Below are positions 45,848 to 52,574 of a stretch of DNA of 52,574 nt, in pieces. Under the pieces are notes generated by a model. The model made no database searches and was not told the origin of the DNA. It saw only the letters and a list, made by a program, of their open reading frames with translations. Source of the DNA: Burkholderiales bacterium. Its GTDB lineage: Bacteria > Pseudomonadota > Gammaproteobacteria > Burkholderiales > UBA11063. The stretch covers positions 1-52,574 of the forward strand of contig JAIEPY010000046.1 of assembly GCA_019748155.1 (NCBI GenBank). Reading direction: 5' to 3'. Position numbers and translations under genes: made by a program. Every line of letters begins with the position of its first letter. Position 1 is the stretch's first letter.

Positions 45848-45977
45848 TATACTCGTCGTGCTCACAATTCTAGCGTTGTCGTATTGCTAAAAAAGATTCG
45901 TTATGTACTTATCTGTACACCGCCTCACCTTTTTTATCAATACTCCTAGCCATAATCGCGATCACTTAGAGTCTATA
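45848..45977. repeat. Palindromic intergenic repeat, long copy (copy C)
   Basis: About 130 bp between kdpF and kdpA. The reverse complement aligns with copy D: shared blocks are AGTATTGATAAAAAAG, GTGTAC..A.AAGTACAT.ACGA and TCTTTTTT, then AATACGACAA. The whole unit is an imperfect palindrome centred on a GTAC hairpin. It differs from D in many arm positions yet keeps pairing, suggesting selection on RNA or DNA structure. Confidence 0.72.
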
Positions 45978-46001
45978 CATAAAAACCCAACTTGTGAGCG
46001 T

Positions 46002-46082
46002 TCAAAGTATAAACAATGCCACAAACAGGTAAACAAATACCAAGAGGGCAATAATTCCACATGTTATATATAACCATTCCAT
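46002..46082 (-). CDS. kdpF: Potassium-transporting ATPase small subunit KdpF
   Basis: A 26-residue single-helix membrane peptide, MEWLYITCGIIALLVFVYLF then VALFIL, which matches the KdpF form (short N terminus with Trp-Leu, one hydrophobic helix). KdpF stabilises the KdpABC complex in lipid. The ATG lies 2 bp after the kdpC stop, and AAAGGAAG inside the kdpC end serves as its ribosome-binding site, so it is translated with kdpC. It is easily missed because of its size. Normally it precedes kdpA directly at the start of the operon. Confidence 0.88.
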   Translation of the reverse strand: MEWLYITCGIIALLVFVYLFVALFIL

Positions 46083-46084
46083 GA

Positions 46085-46657
46085 TTAACTTCCTTTAATT
46101 TTATCTAATGCTAAATTTAAATTCAATACATTTACCCGTGCTTCACCTAAAAATCCAAACAGTGGATACTTGGCATTTTTATCAATAATTTCCTGTACTT
46201 GACTCACGCTAAGGTGGCGAGCTTGTGCGATTCTTTGCATTTGAAAATATGCTCCAGACAGACTAATTTCGGGATCTAAGCCACTACCGGATGCGGTTAC
46301 TAAATCTACTGGAATTGGTGCATTGCTTGGGTTGCCAGCTTGTAATAACGCCACACGATCTTTCACATTGCTAACTAATTGCGGATTTAACGGCCCTAAA
46401 TTAGAGCCTCCGGAAGCCAGAGCATTGTACGGATTATTTGAGCTAGCCGATGGACGTGACCAAAAATATTTATCTTGGCTAAATTGTTGCCCAATCAGGC
46501 TTGAACCAATTAGTTTCCCATTTTGCTCAATCAAACTACCATTAGCCTGAACCGGAAACACAGTTTTACCGATAGCATAAATAAATAGCGGGTAAATCAC
46601 CCCAGTAATTAAAGTAAGTATCGCGAGCAATATCAGCGATTGACGAATATATTTCAT
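46085..46657 (-). CDS. kdpC: Potassium-transporting ATPase subunit KdpC
   Basis: A 190-residue subunit (E. coli 190) with one N-terminal membrane helix (LILLAILTLITGVIYPLFIYAIG). A periplasmic domain follows with GSSLIGQQFSQDKYFWSRPSA, YNALASGGSNLGPLNPQL, PVDLVTASGSGLDPEIS and AYFQMQRIAQAR. It tunes nucleotide affinity of KdpB. It starts 12 bp after kdpB and is followed 2 bp later by kdpF, one tightly coupled unit. Confidence 0.97.
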   Translation of the reverse strand: MKYIRQSLILLAILTLITGVIYPLFIYAIGKTVFPVQANGSLIEQNGKLIGSSLIGQQFSQDKYFWSRPSASSNNPYNALASGGSNLGPLNPQLVSNVKDRVALLQAGNPSNAPIPVDLVTASGSGLDPEISLSGAYFQMQRIAQARHLSVSQVQEIIDKNAKYPLFGFLGEARVNVLNLNLALDKIKGS

Positions 46658-46669
46658 GATTTTTAAATC

Positions 46670-48742
46670 CTAAACTAAGTGCACTAATTGCAAAATAACA
46701 TCAATTAATTTGATTCCAATAAACGGGACAATAACTCCGCCGACTCCATAGATCAGGAAATTACGGCGTAAGAGTTTACTTGCTGACATTGGTGCGAATT
46801 TAACTCCCTTAAGAGCCAGAGGAATCAAAAAAACAATAATTAAGGCATTAAAAATAACCGCCGACATAATTGCCGAGGTTGGAGTTGCCAGATGCATAAC
46901 ATTTAAACGGTTGAGTACCGGATAAGTACCAGCAAAAGTAGCCGGAATAATTGCAAAATATTTGGCAATATCATTGGCAATACTAAAGGTAGTGAGTGAC
47001 CCGCGAGTCATCAGCATCTGCTTACCGATTTCGACAATTTGAATTAATTTAGTTGGTGATGAATCAAGATCAACCATATTCGCCGCTTCTTTTGCCGCTT
47101 GCGTTCCGCTATTCATTGCTACAGCCACATCAGCCTGAGCTAGTGCTGGGGCATCATTGGTGCCATCACCCGTCATTGCTACCAGATATCCTTGTTGCTG
47201 ATATTCACGAATCATCGCTAATTTATTTTCCGGGGTTGCTTCGGCTAGGAAATCATCGACACCAGCTTCAGCAGAAATTGCGGCAGCCGTCAGACGGTTA
47301 TCTCCGGTTATCATTACGGTTTTGATTCCCATTGCGCGAAGTTCATTAAATTTTTCTTTGATACCTTCTTTGACAATATCTTTGAGCTCAATCACACCCA
47401 GTACGCGATTATTATTTGCTACTACCAAAGGCGTCGAACCACGTGATGCGACCATATCAACGATTTTTTGCGTATCTGCCGGATAACTCCCTCCCTCCAG
47501 AGTACCCATCAGCTTCTTAATCGCGTCAGCTGCACCTTTGCGGATTTGTTGACTCTGATAATTAATCCCCGACATCCGTGTTTGTGCGCTAAAAGGAATA
47601 AATTCCAGATGGCTGTGATCAATTTGTTGTTCGTTTAAAGCATGCTTTTGTCGGGCTAAAACTACGATACTTTTACCTTCCGGTGTTTCATCCGCTAGCG
47701 ATGATAAAAATGCAGCTTCTGCCAGCTCAAATTCAGTAACCCCATCTACCGGGTAGAAATGATTGGCTTGGCGATTACCATAGGTGATAGTTCCGGTTTT
47801 ATCGAGTAAAAGAACATCGACATCGCCAGATGCTTCAATCGCCCGTCCGGAAGTGGCAATAACATTTGCACCCATCATCCGTCCCATGCCTGCCACGCCA
47901 ATCGCGGATAACAAACCACCAATAGTAGTTGGAATCAAACAGACCAATAACGCAACTAATACCGTGATACTGATCGGGCTACCTGAGTGATTGGCATTAA
48001 CACTATAGATTGACATTGGTAATAGGGTTACTACCACCAGTAAGAAAATAATCGTTAATGCAGTGAGTAAAATTGATAACGCAATTTCATTGGGGGTTTT
48101 TTGCCGTTTAGCACCCTCAACCATGCCGATCATGCGGTCTAAGAATGATTCACCGGGATTGACACTAATTTGTACTACAATCCAGTCCGATAGAACTTTA
48201 GTTCCACCAGTTACTGAGCAAAAATCGCCACCTGATTCACGGATTACGGGTGCTGATTCACCGGTAATTGCGCTTTCATCAACTGATGCACAGCCTTCGA
48301 TAACTTCGCCATCGCAGGGGATATTATCACCAGCTTCGACCAAGACAATATCGCCTTTGCGTAAGGTACTGCTGGAGACCATGGTTAGGCTATCTTTGCT
48401 GCGCGCATTACTGAGTTTTTTTGCCTGAACGTCTTTTTTAGCATTTTTCAGGCTATCAGCCTGAGCTTTAGAACGTCCCTCTGCCAAGCCTTCGGCAAAA
48501 TTAGCAAACAGCAAAGTTATCCAGAGCCAGATGGTGACATTGAGAATAAAACTGGTTGAACCACCCGCATCATGTCCGCTTGCAGAATATAGCGCGAGCA
48601 GGGTAGTCATGATGCTGCCAATATAAACCACGAACATTACTGGATTTTTGGCTTGATTTAACGGATTAAGTTTTTTGACGCTTTCAATTAGTGCCGGGAA
48701 GAGTAATTGCTTATCAAGTAAGCTTAGATTGTTCTTTTGCAT
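46670..48742 (-). CDS. kdpB: Potassium-transporting ATPase, catalytic subunit KdpB
   Basis: P-type ATPase subunit powering Kdp, 690 residues (E. coli 682). It has the phosphorylation motif DKTGTIT (near residue 310), the actuator motif TGESAPV (TGES), the nucleotide-binding KGAAD and a hinge [17 protein letters not shown], all intact. About seven membrane helices are expected. It is the first gene of the local operon, so expression of the pump starts from its promoter, which must lie in or near the repeat at 48796-48926. No kdpD or kdpE sensor genes are in the window. Confidence 0.98.
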   Translation of the reverse strand: MQKNNLSLLDKQLLFPALIESVKKLNPLNQAKNPVMFVVYIGSIMTTLLALYSASGHDAGGSTSFILNVTIWLWITLLFANFAEGLAEGRSKAQADSLKNAKKDVQAKKLSNARSKDSLTMVSSSTLRKGDIVLVEAGDNIPCDGEVIEGCASVDESAITGESAPVIRESGGDFCSVTGGTKVLSDWIVVQISVNPGESFLDRMIGMVEGAKRQKTPNEIALSILLTALTIIFLLVVVTLLPMSIYSVNANHSGSPISITVLVALLVCLIPTTIGGLLSAIGVAGMGRMMGANVIATSGRAIEASGDVDVLLLDKTGTITYGNRQANHFYPVDGVTEFELAEAAFLSSLADETPEGKSIVVLARQKHALNEQQIDHSHLEFIPFSAQTRMSGINYQSQQIRKGAADAIKKLMGTLEGGSYPADTQKIVDMVASRGSTPLVVANNNRVLGVIELKDIVKEGIKEKFNELRAMGIKTVMITGDNRLTAAAISAEAGVDDFLAEATPENKLAMIREYQQQGYLVAMTGDGTNDAPALAQADVAVAMNSGTQAAKEAANMVDLDSSPTKLIQIVEIGKQMLMTRGSLTTFSIANDIAKYFAIIPATFAGTYPVLNRLNVMHLATPTSAIMSAVIFNALIIVFLIPLALKGVKFAPMSASKLLRRNFLIYGVGGVIVPFIGIKLIDVILQLVHLV

Positions 48743-48795
48743 AATAAATATATTTCAATTTAAAGTTATTAATTAAATATTTGAAGAGCATGTAT

Positions 48796-48926
48796 ATACT
48801 CGCAGTATTTGATTCTTGGACGCGAAGTATTGATAAAAAAGACAAGGATGTGTACTCAGAAGTACATGACGAGTCTTTTTTGAAATACGACAAAGTCCAA
48901 AATTCAAAGACGATGAGTTATAGTAT
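48796..48926. repeat. Palindromic intergenic repeat, long copy (copy D)
   Basis: A 131-bp imperfect palindrome upstream of kdpB. The left arm reads ATACTCGCAGTATTTGATTC..TTGGAC..GAAGTATTGATAAAAAAGAC; the right arm is its approximate complement. The centre is GTACT-CAGA-AGTAC. It encodes no protein and is the best-preserved of the four copies. It could fold into a long hairpin in the kdpB leader region. Confidence 0.75.
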
Positions 48927-49194
48927 GATTACCTAAGTACGTGACTTGTAGGTATTGTATAACTATTCGTAGCTAAGTAGTAATTTATTTGCGGCGAATT
49001 TATCGGCTAGGTGCTTGAGGTGCTTGGAAATAAAAGATATGTGATATTGGTGTATGTAAGCCACAAATATTTGTTATTGCTATTTGCATCTGTTTTTTAT
49101 TAATTGAATTCATTATAAGACTAGATACGGTTTTGCCGTAGATTCCAAAATAAAAGGAATAGAATTCTAACACCGTTAATTTGGCTTGTCAATA
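48927..49194. other. Non-coding remainder of the kdpB-pxpC gap
   Basis: Together with the repeat beside it, this completes a 452-bp gap. It holds a small hairpin TACGG/CCGTA near 49128-49142 and an ATTCC/GGAAT pair near 49142-49160, either of which could help end the pxp transcript on the minus strand. No gene is seen. Confidence 0.45.
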
Positions 49195-50043
49195 TTATTC
49201 TGATTTTACCTTCAAAATTATTTGCCGGAAGTTTTGCAGTTGTTCTGAATACTCTTGTAAATTTTGTTGTGCTTGCTCATTTGTAATTAATCTAAACCTA
49301 ACTGCTTGCCTAAATTGAATTTGTGCCAGCTGATTTAAACTTGGCTGAGTCACTACCAAACAACGCGGATAGCCACCAATCGTTTGCCGTTGACGCATTA
49401 ATACAATCGGTCCGCCGGAAGTAAACTGGATTACACCATCTGTAACTGGTGCCGAAATAATGTCATAGCTCCGTAGCTCACACGGGTTGCCAATTAGCCG
49501 TGTACCCATGGCATTGGATTTACTGTCAATTTCCCATTCTGTAGCAAAAAATCCTTCCACTTGGCACAAATAGTCAAATTCTGGTCCTTGGGTAACGTAG
49601 AGCGTGTTGCTGTAAGGGGTGAAATAGCGTTGAAAGCTACCGCGTGCCAGATTTAAGTATTGCAAGCTTTGGCTATTCCAACAGCTCGTCATTAAATAAG
49701 TGCGTAAACCTTGTCGTGCACCATTTAGAGTCAGAATGTCGCCAGCTTGTGCGCGATAGTTTTGTGCATGGTGAATTTGTTGCTGCTGGTTTGAACTGTT
49801 TAGCAGACAATTAGGAAACCCACTACCCGTCAGGCAAAAAATCACCTCTTCAGTAAAAACTATCTGCTTAGGCGGATAAATAATTTCCAGACAACGATAA
49901 TTCTCCGGTTCACCAAGTAGAATCTGTGCAATTGCAAATGCTAATTGATCAGCCGCGCCTGCAGGGCTGATTCCCAGTGCTTGCTGTCCGTAATTACTGG
50001 CACTAACTTCCAGATAAATTCCACCGCCGTTGACTACAAACAT
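49195..50043 (-). CDS. pxpC: 5-oxoprolinase subunit PxpC (biotin-dependent carboxyltransferase-like)
   Basis: Large component of the ATP-dependent 5-oxoprolinase PxpABC, which opens pyroglutamate to glutamate. It has 282 residues (E. coli PxpC, about 310). Family signs are YGQQALGISPAGAADQLAFAIAQILLG near the start, LTGSGFP, RTYLMTSCWNSQSLQYLN, DSKSNAMGTRLIG and the KipA-type stretch VTDGVIQFTSGGPIVLMRQRQTIGGYPR. It starts 1 bp after pxpA. The slightly short C terminus may reflect family variation. Confidence 0.9.
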   Translation of the reverse strand: MFVVNGGGIYLEVSASNYGQQALGISPAGAADQLAFAIAQILLGEPENYRCLEIIYPPKQIVFTEEVIFCLTGSGFPNCLLNSSNQQQQIHHAQNYRAQAGDILTLNGARQGLRTYLMTSCWNSQSLQYLNLARGSFQRYFTPYSNTLYVTQGPEFDYLCQVEGFFATEWEIDSKSNAMGTRLIGNPCELRSYDIISAPVTDGVIQFTSGGPIVLMRQRQTIGGYPRCLVVTQPSLNQLAQIQFRQAVRFRLITNEQAQQNLQEYSEQLQNFRQIILKVKSE

Positions 50044-50044
50044 C

Positions 50045-50737
50045 TTAGTACCTTAATTTGTGGATTGCTCGGGCTAATTCTAGTGCAATCGCCGAATCAG
50101 AATGAATACACGCACTTTGAGCAATAATTGGATAGTGTTGTGAGTTGATAATCATCGCGCCATTTTGGATTTGCTGGTATTGTGCCAAAGCTTGAGTTAC
50201 GGTATCCAATTCTGCGCCAGCTTGTCCACGGGGAATTAAGCTTAATTTACCATCGCTTAGCTGTTGGTAGCCACGTTCAATGAAAGCTTCTGCCATTACC
50301 GTAATCTTGTGTTGTCTGGCATGGTTTGCTAATAGGCTATCGGCAGGTGTTAAGACTAAGTTTATGTGTTGTTGCTGCATCCAGTTTGCCAGTGCTTTAG
50401 CTAGCTCATTATTGGTATTTGCTTCGTGATAGAGTGCTCCGTGAAATTTAATTTTTCCAACTGGGAGGCGCTGATATTGTTCAGTTAATGAATTAATGAG
50501 GTTTGTTATCGAGATATTCATTTTTATTCTACCGAAGTTAGCCGCATCAGGATAGCTCAAATGTGCGCTTACCATAATATCATTATCGATTGCTAGATTT
50601 TGATAATAGGCGATACTCTTGTCATCTCCGGCGTGTCCGCCACAAGCAATATTAGCTATATCAATATACTGCATTAATTGATCGTCAATAGGATGAGCAA
50701 CTCCACGCTCACCGATATCACAGTTTGTTTTTAGCAT
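50045..50737 (-). CDS. pxpA: 5-oxoprolinase subunit PxpA (LamB/YcsF family)
   Basis: A 230-residue TIM-barrel subunit (E. coli 244) needed with PxpB and PxpC to cleave 5-oxoproline. The N-terminal motif reads NCDIGERG, then IANIACGGHAGDD, VSAHLSYPDAANFGR, KFHGALYHEAN and AEAFIERGYQ. Mid-domain histidines and aspartates are kept. The start overlaps the pxpB stop by 7 bp (ATGCTAA), so translation is coupled. Confidence 0.94.
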   Translation of the reverse strand: MLKTNCDIGERGVAHPIDDQLMQYIDIANIACGGHAGDDKSIAYYQNLAIDNDIMVSAHLSYPDAANFGRIKMNISITNLINSLTEQYQRLPVGKIKFHGALYHEANTNNELAKALANWMQQQHINLVLTPADSLLANHARQHKITVMAEAFIERGYQQLSDGKLSLIPRGQAGAELDTVTQALAQYQQIQNGAMIINSQHYPIIAQSACIHSDSAIALELARAIHKLRY

Positions 50738-51375
50738 GAATTAATATCCTTAAAAAGCAAATAATCACCAGGTTTAAATTTTTGATGATCTTCAAATTCA
50801 GTATGACCAATGATGTGCCAACCACCGGGAGAGTTCTCAGTATAGATACCAGTTTGCGTAGCGCCGATAGCAACTGAGCCTTTGGGCGTGTTAATCCGTG
50901 GTACGTTTCGGCGTGGCGTGATTAGCCGTGAATCAAGCCCAATCAGGTAGGGGAAATATGGCTTGAATCCGAGCATTGCAATTAAATAGCGTGGCGCGGT
51001 ATGTAGAGTAATTATTTGTTTGATGTTTAACTGATGCTGTGTTGCCAAAAATTCCAAATTTTCACCGTTATAGTTAGTGGGGATAATATGCGTTTCACGT
51101 TGAAAATCATTGGTTAGTGGTGAATTCCATAATCGCTCAATTAATTTATCGAGTTCCAGACGCTTAACATGGTTCCTAGCATCGGGCTTAAAATAAATTG
51201 CTAATGCGGTATAACTTGGTACAATATCAATTATCTGCCATTGAGCATAATCCAGCTCCTGCAGTAGTTGATAATATAAGCAGATAATCTTTTCGGATAA
51301 CTGGGTACTAATTTGTTGTCCAAAAGTATATTGGATGCAACTTTCACCCAAGCTATGTTTGCTAATCATATTCAT
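50731..51375 (-). CDS. pxpB: 5-oxoprolinase subunit PxpB (KipI family)
   Basis: A 214-residue subunit (E. coli 218). Features are IVPSYTALAIYFKP near residues 45-60, HTAPRYLIAMLGFKPYFPYLIGLDSRLITPRRNVPRINTPKGSVAIGATQTGIYTENSPGGWHIIGHTE in the C-terminal half (read in parts), which is the classic KipI signature. The ATG follows pcp after 6 bp; a second ATG lies two codons in. KipI of Bacillus is a kinase inhibitor, but here the pxpA/pxpC context makes 5-oxoprolinase the role. Confidence 0.93.
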   Translation of the reverse strand: MNMISKHSLGESCIQYTFGQQISTQLSEKIICLYYQLLQELDYAQWQIIDIVPSYTALAIYFKPDARNHVKRLELDKLIERLWNSPLTNDFQRETHIIPTNYNGENLEFLATQHQLNIKQIITLHTAPRYLIAMLGFKPYFPYLIGLDSRLITPRRNVPRINTPKGSVAIGATQTGIYTENSPGGWHIIGHTEFEDHQKFKPGDYLLFKDINSC

Positions 51376-51381
51376 AGTTAC

Positions 51382-52029
51382 TCAACAAATAGTGCCACCA
51401 ACTGCGGTTATGTCTTGCGGTGTAGCGATAATGGTCTTGAGAATAACTTTTAACCCGCTAATCACCGTTTCCTGTGTCATGCTTGGTTGTGCTCCCAACG
51501 CTGCAGCCTGCTCCGGTAAATATGGGATATGAATAAATCCTCCTTTGATAGCCGGATTAAGCATATTAATCCAATGCATCAGAGTATAAAAAACATGATT
51601 ACAGACAAATGTTCCGGCGCTATAGGAAATACTGGCTGGTATTCCATTATTTCGAGCGGCCTGAAGAAGCGCTTTAAGTGGTAGATTAGTGAAGTAGGCG
51701 CTGGGCGCATTTTTGATAATAGTTTGATCGATTGGTTGCGCACCTAAATTATCCGCGATCCGTGCATCATCAAGATTAATCGCCACCCGTTCCAGTGAGA
51801 TATCTAAGCGTCCGCCAGCTTGACCGATATTTAGCACAATCTGTGGTTGTAGCTCTTCAAGGAGCTTGATTAAATGCTCGGATGATTCCGTAAAAGAGCA
51901 GGGTAATTGGCGGGCAATTAGCTGATACTCGTCAATTATAAGCTGATCGAGTTGTTTTACCGCTTCCCATGATGGGTTGATTTTTTCACCGCCAAAAGCT
52001 GCAAATCCAGTAATAAGAATTGTATTCAT
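51382..52029 (-). CDS. pcp: Pyroglutamyl-peptidase I
   Basis: Cytosolic cysteine peptidase that removes N-terminal pyroglutamate from peptides. The 215 residues are the usual length. It has ITGFAAFGGEKINPSWEAV at the N terminus, NIGQAGGRLDISLERVAINLDDARIADN (oxyanion and Glu region), the catalytic Cys in YSAGTFVCNHVFYTLMH and the His in GGFIHIPYLPEQ. It lies in one operon ahead of pxpBAC, so pyroglutamate released here is converted on to glutamate. Confidence 0.96.
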   Translation of the reverse strand: MNTILITGFAAFGGEKINPSWEAVKQLDQLIIDEYQLIARQLPCSFTESSEHLIKLLEELQPQIVLNIGQAGGRLDISLERVAINLDDARIADNLGAQPIDQTIIKNAPSAYFTNLPLKALLQAARNNGIPASISYSAGTFVCNHVFYTLMHWINMLNPAIKGGFIHIPYLPEQAAALGAQPSMTQETVISGLKVILKTIIATPQDITAVGGTIC

Positions 52030-52041
52030 GGTTTTAAGTAC

Positions 52042-52467
52042 CTAGATCAAAATATATAGTAAGATCAGATTAGCTAATAAAATTCCAAGACCACTAGGAA
52101 GCTGGCTTTTAATTACCAGATTACGATCTTGTAGCTCAAGTAAGGCTGCCGAGTTGGCCGCCATTGGTGTCATCAAGGTTCCACAGTAACCAGATAACAT
52201 TCCAATTGCTGCTACCATTGCCGGATTTGCACCAAAATGCCCGATTAAAATTGGAATTCCCACGCCACCCATAATGATCGGAAAAGCAACGAAAGCATTA
52301 CCCATAATTATAGTAAATAGCGCCATGCCAAGTACGTAAATTAATGCTGCAATTAGCTTGTAATCAAGATTAATATAATTAGTAAGTGCCGCACCAACTG
52401 CAGTATCAACGCCACTGGCAGAAAATACCAATCCCAACATCGCTAGCATTTGTGGTAAAACTAACGT
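52042..52467 (-). pseudogene. DUF979 family membrane protein, 5' end cut off
   Basis: The C-terminal 140 or so residues of a DUF979 protein: LPQMLAMLGLVFSASGVD, MALFTIIMGNAFVAFPIIMG, GMLSGYCGTLMTPMAANSAALLEL and a final hydrophobic segment. Family members are about 300 residues with several helices, so over half is missing. Upstream of the native TLVLPQ stretch the frame meets a stop 2 codons further on, exactly where a palindromic mobile-element-like end begins. DUF979, with DUF969, often neighbours pcp and is a candidate pyroglutamate transporter; that function is inference. An internal ATG (52449) may still allow a truncated product. Confidence 0.78.
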
Positions 52468-52574
52468 TACTACTCAGCCCCCTAATAAACCCCAGCATTT
52501 AGGTTGAGTAGTATGCTAAAATTCCCACAGAGTAAATAATTTTTTTTAGGCTTATGATTACAACAGATTTCCAA
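52468..52574 (+). mobile_element. Left end of a probable insertion sequence, with start of a coding frame
   Basis: TACTACTCAGCC (52468-52479) pairs with GGTTGAGTAGTA (52502-52513), a 12-bp terminal hairpin with one G-T pair, at the point where the DUF979 gene breaks off. Downstream, a TTAGG stretch and an ATG at 52554 open a frame beginning MITTDFQ, still open at the window edge. A transposase gene is likely but not recognised; the IS family is unknown. Confidence 0.55.

Noticed and set aside
1-52574. CRISPR arrays, tRNA or rRNA genes
   Set aside because: No regularly spaced direct repeats, no tRNA T-arm/acceptor patterns and no rRNA-like stretches were seen on either strand.

Overview
The window is about 52.6 kb of AT-rich (roughly 38 percent GC by eye), tightly packed bacterial chromosome. 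UbiC (ubiquinone synthesis), Rep helicase, ApaH, a TonB-dependent receptor, several lipoproteins and an outer-membrane porin indicate a Gram-negative proteobacterium of the beta or gamma class. A low-GC Neisseriales relative is my best guess, but the sequence alone cannot settle it. I saw no rRNA, tRNA, CRISPR array, prophage or replication origin.

Layout. (1) 0-6 kb: class C acid phosphatase, PhnA/YjdM protein, LysE exporter, and a TonB receptor whose promoter carries a near-perfect Zur-type palindrome; then ubiC overlapping apaH on the minus strand. (2) 6-11 kb: rep, a glutathione S-transferase, and a SulP transporter fused to a beta carbonic anhydrase. (3) 11-13 kb: a small accessory patch with a DUF4116-repeat/zinc-ribbon protein, a broken short reading frame and a 128-bp inverted-repeat element. 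(4) 13-17 kb: manA, rpmB-rpmG, manC and glyA. (5) 17-28 kb: an orphan oligopeptide-binding lipoprotein, an overlapping ahcY-mtaD pair, two small exported proteins, sucCD, a porin and guanine deaminase. (6) 28-44 kb: a surface/secretion region with a small four-cysteine exported protein, a polytopic membrane protein, a 1050-residue GH18 chitinase lipoprotein, two tandem LysR regulators and three large multidomain lipoproteins. (7) 44-49 kb: a complete Kdp potassium pump in the permuted order kdpB-kdpC-kdpF-kdpA, including a 26-residue kdpF. (8) 49-52.6 kb: a pyroglutamate (5-oxoproline) cluster, DUF979-pcp-pxpB-pxpA-pxpC, whose DUF979 gene is cut at the window edge by what looks like the end of an insertion sequence.

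How it fits together. Lipoprotein chitinase, peptide-binding protein, Pcp/5-oxoprolinase, guanine deaminase and a zinc-type receptor suggest a scavenger living on polymers, peptides and nucleobases. ahcY and mtaD overlap by 4 bp, and the AhcY homologue is of the short type with changed residues next to the adenine site. This suggests S-adenosylhomocysteine may be deaminated before hydrolysis.

The least described structures are a family of imperfect palindromic intergenic repeats (two long copies bordering parts of the kdp locus, two deletion-type copies elsewhere), the permuted kdp operon, and lipoproteins with regularly spaced cysteine pairs in propeller-like repeats.
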